A stretch of 64,000 bases of DNA from Eutreptiella sp. 'Long Island Sound 2002' (lineage: Eukaryota; Euglenozoa; Euglenophyceae; Eutreptiales; Eutreptiaceae): assembly GCA_964036045.1 (NCBI GenBank), contig OZ038382.1, forward strand, positions 142,240,961 through 142,304,960, given 5' to 3'. Shown here piece after piece: positions 46,991 through 57,789 of the stretch. The notes under the pieces are model-generated. The model saw only the letters and a list, made by a program, of their open reading frames with translations, was not told the DNA's origin and did no database searches. Each line of letters starts with the position of its first letter. Positions within the stretch are counted from its first letter, which is position 1. The translations under genes and the position numbers were made by a program.

Positions 46991-47389
46991 GTCATGCATT
47001 TTCAGAACGGCGATATCAAACTGTACACAGTAGTACTGTTGTTTTTGTGTTTTCTCAAAATTTTAACCAAATTATGCTGTCGCTGGAGCTGGAGCCGCAG
47101 ATCAACTGTCAGCAACTGCCGCGTACGCGAGTTTCAGATTCCCGACCGCCGTGCGCAATAGAAAATCGCCAAAAAGTCCACTTTTTTTCGCAGTTGGAAG
47201 CAAAGTAAAGGCATGAGCGTGTCCCCGAGATCAATACCTTGTTGCTGACCTAAAAAAGTCCAGATTGGCAGGCACAGATTTTGAGAAATTCACACTTTTC
47301 TAGCCAAAAACCACTCTTTTTCATGGTTTTAGGGTCTATGGAGGCCATGTAGAGGGCCTTACAGGGCTGGAAGAGGTGGTATAGAGGTG

Positions 47390-49215
47390 ATATATGAACA
47401 AATTGTCATCACCATTGGTAGAAGCCTACATGACAAGCGATGTTTTGCCTTTATTCTAGGCTATTCATCCCTTTCTCATGCACCATGCGGCCCAATATCC
47501 ATATGGTTCATAGGTAGGGTTTTGATCACCTATCACTGTCCACACACATGTTTGGGGCTTGGGTTGGTATTGTATGCATTTGAATGATAAGAACTACATA
47601 AAATATGATACTATGTGCATAAGAATGGGATGAACAATGAACATTTGAGGTGTTTTTGGCCCCATTTTGCACCGTTTGTGGTCCATTTCCATATGGTTCA
47701 TAGGTAGGCTTTTGCGTGCCTATCACCGTACACACACATGTTTGGGGCTTAGGTTGTTATTGTAAGCATTCGTATGATAGGTGCTACATATAATATGATA
47801 GTATGTGCATAATAATGGGATGAACGATGAAGATTTGAGGTGTTTTTGGCCCTATTTTGCACCGTTTGTGGTCCAACATCCATATGGTTCATAGGTAGGG
47901 TTTTGATCACCTATCACCGTCCACACAGATGTTTGGGGCTTGGGTTGGTATTGTATGCATTTCAATGATAACAACTACATAAAATATGATACACGGGCAT
48001 AAGAATGGGATGAACAATGAACATTTGAGGTGTTTTTGGCCCCATTTTGCACCGTTTTGTAGTCCATTTCCATATGGTTCATAGGTGGGTTTTTGCGTGC
48101 CTATCACCGTCCACACACATGTTTGGGGCTTAGGTTGTTATTGTAAGCATTCGTATGATAGGTGCTACATATAATATGATAGTATGTGCATAAGAATGGG
48201 ATGAACGATGAAGATTTGAGGTGTTTTTGGCCCTATTTTGCACCGTTTGTGGTCCAATATCCATATGGTTCATAGGTAGGGTTTTGATCACCTATCACCG
48301 TCCACACAGATGTTTGGGGCTTGGGTTGGTATTGTATGCATTTGAATGATAAGAACTAAATAAACTATGATACTACGGGCATAAGAATGGGATGAACGAT
48401 GTAGATTTGAGGTGTTTTTGGCCCTATTTTGCACCGTTTGTGGTCCATTTCCTTATGGTTCATAGGTAGGCTTTTGCGTGCCTATCACCGTCCACACACA
48501 TGTTTGGGGCATAGGATGGTATTGTAAGTATTTGAATGCTGGGTAAGAAATAAAATATGATACTACGGGCACAAGCATGGGATGAACAATGTAGTTTTGA
48601 GGTGTTTTCGGCCCGTTTTTGCACCATTTGTGCTCCATATCCATATGGTTCATAGGTAGGGTTTTGATCACCTATCACCGTCCACACAGATGTTTGGGGC
48701 TTGGGTTGGTATTATATGCATTTGAATGATAAGAACTACATAAACTATGATACTACGGGCATAAGAATGTGATGAACGATGTAGATTTGAGGTGTTTTTG
48801 GCCCGTTTTTGCACCTTTTGCGCTCCATATCCATATGGTTCATAGGTAGGGTTTTGATCACCTATCACCGTCCACACACATGTTTGGGGCATAGGATCGT
48901 ATTGTAAGCATTTGAATGCTGGGTAAGAAATAAAATATGATACTATGTGCACAGGAGTGGGTTGAACAATGTAGATTTGAGGTGTTTTTGGCCCGTTTTT
49001 GCACCTTTTGCGCTCCATATCCATATGGTTCATAGGTAGGGTTTTGATCACCTATCACCGTCCACACACATGTTTGGGGCAAAAGATGGTATTATAAGTA
49101 TTTGAATGCTAGTTAATAAATGAAATATGATACTATGTGCACAGGAGTGGGTTGAACAATGTAGATTTGAGGTGTTTTCGGCCCATTTTTGCACCTTTTG
49201 TGGTCCATATCCACG
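47390..49215 (+). repeat. Satellite S2: about nine copies of a ~190-bp monomer
   Basis: CCTATCACCGTCCACACA recurs near 47528, 47719, 47910, 48101, 48291, 48481, 48674, 48865 and 49055 (190-193 bases apart). Other landmarks are CATATGGTTCATAGGTAGG and TTTGAGGTGTTTTTGGCCC. In the left half two versions alternate (TTTTGATCACC and CTTTTGCGTGCC), a dimeric higher-order repeat. Confidence 0.93.
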
Positions 49216-49610
49216 GTGGACAAGTATTGCAAATTTCTTGTCATACCTGACGTTGTTCCACACCACATATAATCATATACAAAGATTGTCTCACTGCCTT
49301 CATGCCATTGTTGCGTGCTTTGTGTGCCAAGAGGAGGTATTTCCTGTGTATTACGCCTTCCGAGGTAGGGTGAGCGAAGGGTGAAAAGACGGTGATCGAA
49401 CATGACATTGCTCCACACCACATATTCTAATATACAAAGATTGTCTCACTGCCTTCATGCCCTTGTTGCGTGCTTTTTGTGCCAAGAGGAGGCTTGTCCT
49501 GTGTATTACGCCTTCCTAGGTAGGGTGAGCAAAGGGTGAAAAGACAGTGAACTAAGGGTGAACGAATGGTCAAAAGACAGTGAGGGAAGAGTGAATTGCG
49601 AGCATGCATG
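49216..49610 (+). repeat. Two-copy tandem repeat of about 170 bp
   Basis: CTCCACACCACATAT...ACAAAGATTGTCTCACTGCC...GCCAAGAGGAGG...GTGTATTACGCCTTCC appears near 49255 and 49425, followed by short GGGTGAA(C/A)(G/A)A...AAAAGACAGTGA repeats. Confidence 0.8.
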
Positions 49611-50110
49611 GCAACCAAATGTGATTTCCCTTTGGTACAACCCACAGGGCTAAGCAATGGCTCCTATGCTGACGTAGATGAGGCAGTTTGAGAACATTGC
49701 CTGGCTTTGTGTTTGCGCTGCCATTGCTTCATTGCCCACATCGCACTCATATAATGTTTGTGACCTAACGAGGTATGGGGGAAATTTCATCCGGTTTCAA
49801 ATTGGATGGTTGCCCATGTCATGTGTCTCGTTATGGGCAGATGAAATATCACACACACAACACACACCACACACACTCAGTGGAATCTACCAATGTGCAT
49901 TGCAACGCGCGTTGCATGGCAACCCAAAGAGCTGGCTTAGGCAATGTCCTAGAAACACTTGGTGGCAACAATCTTCCAAACAGCTGTATTTTCACTTTTG
50001 AACCCACAATGGTTGATTTCATTGCTGTCGCTGTGTTTTCGTGTGATTTGCCATTGATGAAATTTTTCCCTAGAGCTCGGTTAGGCTTGCCAAGCAACAA
50101 ATTGTGACCC
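49611..50110. other. Spacer between satellites S2 and S3
   Basis: Includes a CA-rich microsatellite (about 49850-49877). Two overlapping plus-strand frames of about 110 codons show no recognisable domain. Confidence 0.4.
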
Positions 50111-51870
50111 TACATGCCTTTTACTCAAGATAATCTTCCGGAGGCCGTTTTTCGGTCAAAAATTGAGTTTGTTGGCCTCAGACAAGCAGTTGAAGACCCC
50201 CCCCCTATTTTGAGGATGCTGGATGTGAAAAAGCAAGTTGTAGTCACACACAGGTCACCGAAACACAATTTACAGCATCCGTATGCACCAAAATTTGCCA
50301 TTTTTCATGAAAAAAACGGCCAACAATGGCCATTTTTTGGTCAAAAGTAGAGGTTTTTGGGCTCTTCCCTATTCTGAGGGCGCTGGATGCAAAAAAGCAG
50401 ATTGTAGGGACACAAAGATCACGCAAACACAATTTACAGCATCCGTATGCACCAAAATATGCCATTTTTCATGAAAACCGGCCAAAAATGGCCTTTTTTT
50501 TGTCAAATATTGATTTTTTTGGCTTTGTACAAGCAGTTGAAGGACCCCCCCCCCCCAATTTGAGGGTGCTGGATGCAAAAAAGCAAGTTGTGGTCACACA
50601 AAGATCACGAAAACACATTTTGTAGCATCCGTATGCACCACAATTTGCCGTTTCTCATGGAAAAAACGGCTAAAAATAGCCATTTCTTGGTCAAAAAATG
50701 ATTTTTTTTGGCCTCAGACAAGCGGTTGAAGACTGCCCCCCTATTTTGAGGGTGCTGGATGCGAAAAAGTAGATTGTAGGGACACACAGATCACGCAAAC
50801 ACAATTTACAGCATCCGTATGCACCAAAATTTGCCATTTTCCATGAAAAAACGGCCAACAATGGCCATTTTTTGGTCAAAAGTTGAGATTTTTGGGCTCT
50901 CCCCTATTTTGAGGGTGCTGGATGCAAAAAAACAGATTGTAGGGACACACAGATCATGCAAACACAATTTACAGCATCCGTACGCACCAAAATATGCCAT
51001 TTTTCATGAAAACCGGCCAAAAATGGCCGTTTTTTTGTCAAATATTGATTTTTTGGCTTTGTACAAGCAGTTGAAGGACCCCCCCTCCTAATTTGAGGGT
51101 GCTGGATGCAAAGAAGCAAGTTGTGGTCACACAAAGATCACAACAACACATTTTGTAGCATCCGTATGCACCACAATTTGCCGTTTCTCATGGAAAAAAC
51201 GGCTAAAAATGGCCATTTCTTGGTCAAAGAATGATTTTTCTTGGCCTCAGACAAGTGGTTGAAGACTGCCCCCCTATTTTGAGGGTGCTGGATACGAAAA
51301 AGCAGATTGTAGGGACACACAGATCACGCAAACACAATTTACAGCATCCGTACGCACCAAAATTTGCCGTTTTTCACGAAAAAAAAACGGCCACAAATCG
51401 CCCTTTTCTGGTCACATATTGATTTTTTTTGGCTTCGTACAAGCAGTTGAAGGATCCCCCCCCCCATTTTGAGGGTGCTGGATGCAAAAAAGCAAGCTGT
51501 ATGCACGCACGGACTACGAAAGCACAATCTACAGCATCTGTATGCACCAAAATTTGCTATTTTTCATGGAAAAACTGCCAAAAATGGCCGTTTCTTGGTC
51601 AAAAAATAAGTATTTTGGCCTCAGACAGGCAGTTGCAGAGCCCGCCCCCCCCATTTTGAGGGTGCTGGATGCAAAAAAGCATGCTGTGTGGACACACCGA
51701 TTGCCCAAACACAATTTACAGCATTCTTATGCCCCAAAATCTGCCATTTTTCAACAAAATCGGCGAAAAATAGCCATTTTTTTATCAAATTTTTTTTTTT
51801 AGCCTGAAACAAGCAGCTGAACCACCCCCCCTCCCGAGTGGAGGGTGCTCGTTGCAAAAAAGCGAAATAC
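50111..51870 (+). repeat. Satellite S3: about ten copies of a ~182-bp monomer
   Basis: TTTTGAGGGTGCTGGATGC or close variants is found near 50210, 50379, 50560, 50742, 50910, 51094, 51277, 51468, 51653 and 51836. Each unit also has GCATCCGTATGCACCAAAAT, GCCATTTTTCATGAAAA and a C-tract before the landmark. Variants repeat every third unit (about 533 bases). In reverse orientation the core resembles satellite S1 (AGCACCCTCAAAATAGG and GGCCATTTT). Confidence 0.93.
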
Positions 51871-52049
51871 GCCAAAGAACTACATAAAATATGATAGTAT
51901 GTGCATAAGAATGGGTTGAACGATGAACATTTGAGGTGTTTTTGGCCCTATTTTGCACCGTTTGTGGTCCATTTCCATATGGTTCATAGGTAGGCTTTTG
52001 CGTGTCTATCACCGTACACACACATGTTTGAGGCTTAGGTTGTTATTTT
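51871..52049 (+). repeat. Isolated S2 satellite fragment after S3
   Basis: AACTACATAAAATATGATAG to CACACATGTTTGAGGCTTAG is one S2 monomer, beyond the S3 array, so S3 and its left spacer lie inside or next to an S2 tract. Confidence 0.88.
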
Positions 52050-52560
52050 TGGGGAACAATGGGGTAGGAGGAACCCCCCCCCCTGCTATTTGGGGGGTGT
52101 ATAATTAAAACAAAAGGTTACTTTTGGTCTTTTTGGGTACAAAACCTATTTTCATGGTTTTTTCGTGCCTATACTATACTATACCGGTACACTGGTGTGC
52201 AGCACTGTTCTGCTGCACCACCCCAGAGCAGACAAAAATACTCCAAAATAGGCCGAATTCCAGGGTTTTTGATGGTTTGGAAGAAAGCTCGGGTGGGAGG
52301 AACCCCCCCGTCCCTTTTTTGGGGCCAGAGAATCCAAAGAGAATTGGAATTTCTGTCAAAAATCCTCTATAGGCAGGTACCCTGGTGTGCAGCACTGTTC
52401 TGCAGGACCAGCCCAGAGCAGGCAAAAATACCCCCAAATAGGCCAAATTTCAGGGTTTTGATATTTTTGGACAAAATTTGGGTAGGAGGACCCCCCCCCC
52501 CTATTTGGGAGCCGTAGAAACCAAAAAAATAGGTCATTTCCCGCGAAAAACCCTTTTTTT
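52050..52560 (+). repeat. Satellite S4: about 2.5 copies of a ~190-bp monomer
   Basis: ACTGGTGTGCAGCACTGTTC (about 52191) and CTGGTGTGCAGCACTGTTCT (about 52382) start two units. Both have GGTAGGAGGA-type G-rich then C-tract, CTATTTGGG and AAAAA blocks, in the same order as S3. Confidence 0.8.
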
Positions 52561-52568
52561 GTCGACTT

Positions 52569-52608
52569 TTTGAATTTTGGGAAAAAACAGCTGCTAAAAT
52601 CATAGGTG
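52569..52608 (-). repeat. Right arm of 40-bp perfect inverted repeat
   Basis: Reverse complement of 46951-46990 without a mismatch. The enclosed segment is 5,658 bp. Confidence 0.9.
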
Positions 52609-54540
52609 GGGGTCAGGCACTCCCCCTCCCCCGACTGCCCGCCCACTGGGCGGGCTGTTGGGGTCCCCTATCCACGTGCTGTGGGCGCCGGCGTGCGGGT
52701 GTGGGGGCCCTTCCCTGTCCCCTTGGTCTGCACGCCCTGTGGGGGCTGCGCGCCGCAGGGGGGGGGGCTGGCGTTCGTGTGCCGGGGGGTGGGCTGGGGG
52801 GGGGGGGGCTTGCGCCGTGCCCCCCGTTTGTGCAGCCGGGGGGGGCCTGTAGGGCGGGGGGTCGCTCTGCCTCGTTCCGTCCCTCTGCCTTCCCTGGGCA
52901 GGCAACAAAGAGGGTGTCACTCGCGTCGTTCTGGTCATGGAAGGCGTGGCCCCCAATACCACTCCGGTTCGTGCTCGCCCGCCTTAACTGGGCGCGATCT
53001 GTGCGGCGTCCTGGCGCGTTGGCGCGGGCTCGTTTGTTCTCCGCGGTTCCTGTGGGAGCAGGCGGCTGGGGCGGGGGGGCGGGCCGCGCTCCGGCTCCTC
53101 TCTCAGGCGGGGGGGGGGGGGGCCATCCCCCCTGCCTCGGGGGGTGGGGGCCGGGGCCCCCGCGGCTTGCGGGCCGGTTGGGGGGGTGGGATGGGGGGGG
53201 GTCGCGCCGCGGCCTCCCTGCTCCCCCTCTGGGTGGCGGCCCGCGGTACCCCATCCTGGCCCCCCTCGTGCCGTCGGCGCACTCCCCTCTGGCGTGCGTG
53301 TGCGGTCGGGGTCGTGGAGCCGCCCCGGTAGGGGGGGGATGAGGGGCGGCCCGTGGACCGCTCCTCCGGGGGCCCCTGCAGACCTGAACCCCCCCTCTGC
53401 CCTCCCTGAGTGGGCTGTGGTCATGGGAGGGTCACGTGGGGCGCGGCCTCCATACTGTTCTGGTACGCCGCCGTGCGCCGCCCCCAAGCTTGGTGCGGGC
53501 GTTGCTCTGGCACGCTGGTGTGGGCTTGCCCTGCGGCCGCGACCCCCGCGGGAGCTGGCGGCTGGGGGCGCTGGGGCGTGCGGTGTGCAGGTTAAGCCGC
53601 ATCCCCCCCCCCAGCGTCGCGGTCCCTTCTGGGGGAGGGGGGGCGTCCGCTCGGCTCCGGGGGGGCGGAGGGTCGCTCCTGTGGCTCCCAAGCTGGGGGG
53701 GGGGAGCGGGGGGGGGGGGGGGTTGGGGGGGCCGCCCCCTGGGCCCCCCGCCCCGTCGGGCGTCGGCCTGCCACCTGTTGTGTCCGGCGTGCCCCCCCGG
53801 GGTATACTCCTGCCGTGGGGGTTGCCGGGCGGCCGCGGGCGTCGGGCGCGGTCTGGTCGGCCGCCAACGGGTCAGTGCGGCGGGGGGGGGGGGGAGGGGG
53901 GGGGAACCCCCCCGCCCTGGTTCGCGCCCCCGTCTTCCCCGGGCCGGCCTCTGATACGGCTGCTCCGTTTGCGCCGTCCTGGGCGCCGCCTGGTCCGCCG
54001 TCGGCCGGCAGCGGGCAGGGCGTGCGGGCGCCTGCCTCAGCCGTGGTGCCCCCGCATCCCGGGTGCAGCGGCCTCTCCGGGGGGGGTGCGGGGCCGCCGT
54101 TTCTTCGGTCTGCCTCTGTCCGCTCTTGGGCCTGAGTGGGAGGGGGGGGGGGGGTGGGGGGGGCCCTCCGGTCCCCTGGCGCCACCTCCTGACGGCCCAG
54201 GTGGGGGCGGCATGGCGGTCCCGGCCCCGGGGGCCAGCCATCGGCTGGGGGGTCGCACCCTTCCCCCACCCCCCTCTAACTAGAGCCGGACCCTCGTGCA
54301 GGCCCTCGCTTGGGCCCCTCGTCCCCCCCGCCGTTGTCCGGCGGCGCTGGCCTGCCGGGGGCGGCCGTGAGGGTTAGCGGTCAGCGGTTAGCGGGCTGCA
54401 GGGCAGTAGGTTCCCCCCCGAGCTCGTTGTCTCCGCCCTCCCTCCCGCGGGAGGTGGCGCGCGCTCCTTCGCCAGCCGTACCGTGGGGGGGGTGTGGGTC
54501 GGGGGGCCCAGCCCCCCCCCCCCCACTTTCTCGCGTCCGC
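52609..54540 (-). other. GC-rich region with many G/C homopolymers
   Basis: Runs of 8-13 G or C are frequent (for example near 53108-53122, 53700-53722, 53881-53912, 54138-54160). Frames on both strands are open only because A/T-rich stops are rare. A loosely repeated layout is seen between about 52870-53100 and 53390-53590. It may be the 3' part of element C, but no LTR or polypurine tract follows, so its nature is unresolved. Confidence 0.35.
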
Positions 54541-54551
54541 CGTCTGGGCCG

Positions 54552-54917
54552 TCACCTGCGCCGCCGCTTGTGTGGGGGCTGGGGCTGTGGCGGCAGCGGG
54601 CTGCGCCGGCGGTAGCGCCAGTGGGCGGGGGCGCTGCGCAAGGCCCGGGGGAGCCAGTTGTTGGCGTCCGCATCCGTGATGCGGAGTACCGCTCCCCCTT
54701 CCAGGAAGGCCGGCCACGTCGGCTCCCTGTCGGGCGGCGCCGCCCAGATCACTGACCTGAGGACCCTCTCGTGGTCCTCTGGGGCTGCCCACCCCCCCGG
54801 GGGTACCTCTCGGTTTTCTCCGTCCCTCCGGAGGAGCACGGCATCAAAGGGCCTGTTCCTCAACCCCCTGGTGGTCCCCTGGTTGGCCCAGCACAACCAC
54901 CCGTACACCTCCCCCAC
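54552..54917 (-). CDS. GC-rich hypothetical ORF of element C region
   Basis: A 121-codon frame (MGEVYGWLCWANQGTTRGL, then FDAVLLRRDGENREVPPGGW, PTWPAFLEGGAVLRITDAD, ending in Arg-rich HKRRRR). Its amino-acid composition is more protein-like than the neighbouring frames. It may be the end of a longer protein broken by homopolymer indels. Unknown function. Confidence 0.3.
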   Translation of the reverse strand: MGEVYGWLCWANQGTTRGLRNRPFDAVLLRRDGENREVPPGGWAAPEDHERVLRSVIWAAPPDREPTWPAFLEGGAVLRITDADANNWLPRALRSAPAHWRYRRRSPLPPQPQPPHKRRRR

Positions 54918-56120
54918 CAGGGGGAGGGCCTCCGAGGGTCCGGGACCGTGCCCCAGTCCCGGTCCCAGGGCCGGGACCCCTCTGCCCCTCGTGCCGGCTC
55001 CCCCTGCTGCCCCTGTGCCTGCGGCGCCGATGCCGCGCCCCGCCCCACCTCCGCCGAGGCCATCCGCGCCGGCTCCGCTCTCGGCGCGGTGGGGGCTGGT
55101 GGTGCTGGGGTCGTGGGGGTTGGGGGGGGACGAGCTCGCCGGCGCCGGGGTCGATGTTGTAGAGGTGGTGGTGGTGGTGGTGGTGGTGGTGAGTATGGTG
55201 CGCCGGCATTTGTTGGATGCCGGGGGGGATGCACCTCACCGGCTGCACGTCCGGCTGCGGGGGCGCCCCGCCCCCCGCCCCCCTCCCTTCGGCCCGCCCT
55301 CCCCCCCGGGCTCCCATGCCCCGTCCCGTCTGTCCCTTGGGGCCCGTGGCACCCTTGCCCTTGCCCTTGGCCCCCTTCCAGCCTCCTGCCCGTGCCGTGG
55401 GTCCCGCCCCCTGTCCCCCAGGCCGTGGTCTGCCCGCTCGCCCACCGTCGCTCGCCCTGCTTCCTGCACCTGGGCGCCCTGCCCGCGCCCCTGCGCGCCC
55501 TTCCAGTGCCCTCGTCCCTTCCTGGCCCCCTGCCCTGAGTCGCGCCGTCCGCTGCCTGCGCTCTGTCCCCCTCCGCTGCTGCGCCCCTGCTCCCTGCCGC
55601 GCGTGCCCTGGCCTGCTCCTTGCGCGCGCTCCTGGGCACTTCCCCTGTTGCCTCCTGTCCCCCGCTCCGCGCTCCCGTGGCTGGCACGCAGCTCTGCCTG
55701 TGCGCCGTCCCCCCCTACCTGGAGCACGCGCCGGGCGTCTTGCTGTCTTTGCAGCTGCGGCAGCGTGACGCCCGGCGGCGAGCGCTCGGGCGCCGGGGGG
55801 CGGACGTGCCGCGCCGGGCCCGGGGGGAAGAGCTTCGGGGTGAACGGCTTGGGTGGAACGCTGTGGGTGTGGGTGGGGTTGGCGTGGGCGCGGTACTTCG
55901 CGCTCTCCCTGCCCACTGCTGCTGCTGCGGCGGCCGCCGGCGAGGCGCCCGTGGCCCGTGCGGGGTCCTTCCCCTGCTTTCACGGCGTGCTGGGGGCCGC
56001 GGCGTGGCCGGCCGAAGCGGTGGCGCGGCTCGCCGGGGCCGCGATTGCGACCCCTCGCGCGCCCTCCCCGCTCCCCTCTGCGGCTGCGGCAGCCCTCGGC
56101 AATGCGCCCGGTTCCTGCGC
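54918..56120 (-). other. GC-rich repetitive-composition stretch
   Basis: Gly/Arg/Pro/Ala-rich frames in all phases, with a (GTG)n microsatellite at about 55158-55196. No frame can be preferred, except that parts adjoining 54917 and 56121 may belong to those ORFs. Confidence 0.3.
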
Positions 56121-56528
56121 CTAGGCTACCCCCCGTGTCGGCGGCGTGCCGGGGGCCGCGGTCGGGGCCGCGGCGTGGCTCGCTGGGGCTGCGGCCTCCG
56201 CTTCCCGCGCGTCTAGGGCCACCTCCCGGGGCGGGGCGGCAGGGCTTGCTGCTTGGGCGGCGGGGGCGGTCACCTCGGCTGGCTCAGGCTCCTGGGCCGG
56301 CGGCGGCGGCCCGACCAGCACCGCCGCCTCCGCCAGCCTCTGCTCCTCGCGCTCCGCGGGGGTCTCCCCCGTCCGCTCTGGGGAGACGGGTGAGCGGGAG
56401 CGGGACTGGCGGTGGTGGCGGTTGTCCCGCTGGGGGGAGCCATCGGAGTCTGCCATCACTGTTATCCTGGTAGGCATGCGTGGTGGCAGGTGCGCCCTTC
56501 CCACTACCTCCTGGTGCAGCGGTGCCAT
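56121..56528 (-). CDS. GC-rich hypothetical ORF, Arg/Ser then Ala/Pro-rich
   Basis: The likely start is the internal ATG of MADSDGSPQRDNRHHRQSRS (about 56456). An RS-like segment (RSRSPVSPERTGETPAEREE) is followed by an Ala/Pro/Glu-rich tail. It could be a Gag-like or linker protein. No domain recognised. Confidence 0.3.
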   Translation of the reverse strand: MAPLHQEVVGRAHLPPRMPTRITVMADSDGSPQRDNRHHRQSRSRSPVSPERTGETPAEREEQRLAEAAVLVGPPPPAQEPEPAEVTAPAAQAASPAAPPREVALDAREAEAAAPASHAAAPTAAPGTPPTRGVA

Positions 56529-57750
56529 GCTGTGGGCAGTGCAGTGCGGTGCTCTGCGGGGGGGAGGGGGGGAGGGGGTGGGGGGCCGGCTGTGGCGTCA
56601 GCCCCGCACGGGCGGGGGCCGACGGCCATCCATCGGCATTGGGAGGGGAGGCGGGGGAGCCACGCGGCCCACGCGTCGCGCCACAGCCCCCAGTCTGGGG
56701 CGGGGCCCAGGGCCCTGGGCCCCCGGGGGTCGTCGGATGGTGTCGGGGGGAGCCGCACTAGGTGGACCCCCATAACGGCGGTGACCTCCTGTGTTCGCAG
56801 GAGGGTGTGTACCCCGTCCGGCGCCGCGGGCGCCGGGAGGGGGGGGCGGGGTACGGGTGCTGCCCCATAGAGGTGGGTGGGGGTGATCCCGGGGACCCCT
56901 TCCGGGTCCCCGCGGGTCGCGACGACAAGGAGGAGCAGGGGGGTGCCAGGGCACTCTTGCCAGACGACCTGCCCCCTGTGGTGGGCACCCATGGTTCTGG
57001 AGAGGGGGGGGGACAGGTCTGGGTTGGCCCAGCCGCGGGGCGCGTGCGGCCGGCGGGAGGGCGGGGCACCAGGTGGGCTCCCTGGGGAACGCCTCGCATA
57101 CGATGGCGTACGGGGGGGTCGGTCTGGTGCCGTCGTACACCGGGTTGGTCGGCCGGGGGCGGGCGGGCGCCCCTTCCCCGCCTTCCACGAACACAATGAT
57201 CTCGTCCACCTCCAGGTCCTCGTCCGGTGGGTGTAGAAGGTGGAGCGCCGCATCCAGCTCGGACACTCCCCCCGGGTATGTGGCCCGCGCCTGGTTCAGG
57301 TACGGGGCCGCGTCCCCGGGGTAGCGCGTTCTGAGGGCGTGCGACAGGGCTGGGGCGCTGCTTCGGAGGGACATGGCGGACCCCGCTCCCGTCAGCTGCA
57401 GGGTATCCCCCATGGACAGAGGCCGGCCCCGACCGGTTGGACTTGTGCCACTCCATCCAGTGCCCGTGGAGGGCCGCCTCCGGGCTGATGAGCCCCGGCT
57501 GGACAGCGTTCACGATCCGGTGCATCACCGTGAGCAGCGTAGGGGCCCCTGCTCCGTTCAGGGCGCGGACGGCCGGGAGGGCGGTCTCGTTGAGGAAAGC
57601 CCTCGCACTGCCCGTCAGGTCACGCCGTGCGGCAGCGTGCGCCTCGTGCGCCTCCGCCACCGCGTCCGCCACCAGGCACGGGATGGCCGCCTCCTGCGCT
57701 TTGCGGCGGGCCCTGGCGTGTCCCGGCCGATCCCCCCGTCGGCGTGGCAT
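56504..57750 (-). CDS. GC-rich hypothetical ORF with frame breaks
   Basis: Begins MPRRRGDRPGHARARRKAQE, continues ARAFLNETALPAVRALNGAG and LLTVMHRIVNAVQPGLISPE, then WMEWHKSN near 57430. Credible segments then follow in other frames: ELDAALHLLHPPDEDLEVDE with IIVFVEGGEG at about 57180-57260, and GQVVWQECPGTPLLLLVVAT at about 56900-56980. The breaks sit at G/C runs. I read one ancestral protein cut by about two indels, real or sequencing errors. Function unknown. It follows the 57790-59650 ORF with about 40 bases between. Confidence 0.35.
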
Positions 57751-57789
57751 GGTACTGCGGGCTCTGCAAAGGGCGGCGGCGGGTGGGGG

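Noticed and set aside
46301-47161. 286-codon plus-strand frame as a gene
   Set aside because: It overlaps GC-rich repeats and crosses the 40-bp inverted repeat; the composition follows base content and no domain is seen.
47390-51870. CRISPR-like arrays
   Set aside because: Units are 170-190 bp, adjacent without unique spacers, in a eukaryotic repeat context; these are satellites.
52609-56120. Very long Gly/Arg/Pro/Ala open frames on both strands
   Set aside because: Extreme GC content removes stop codons in all phases; composition is low-complexity and no domain or conservation supports any single frame.
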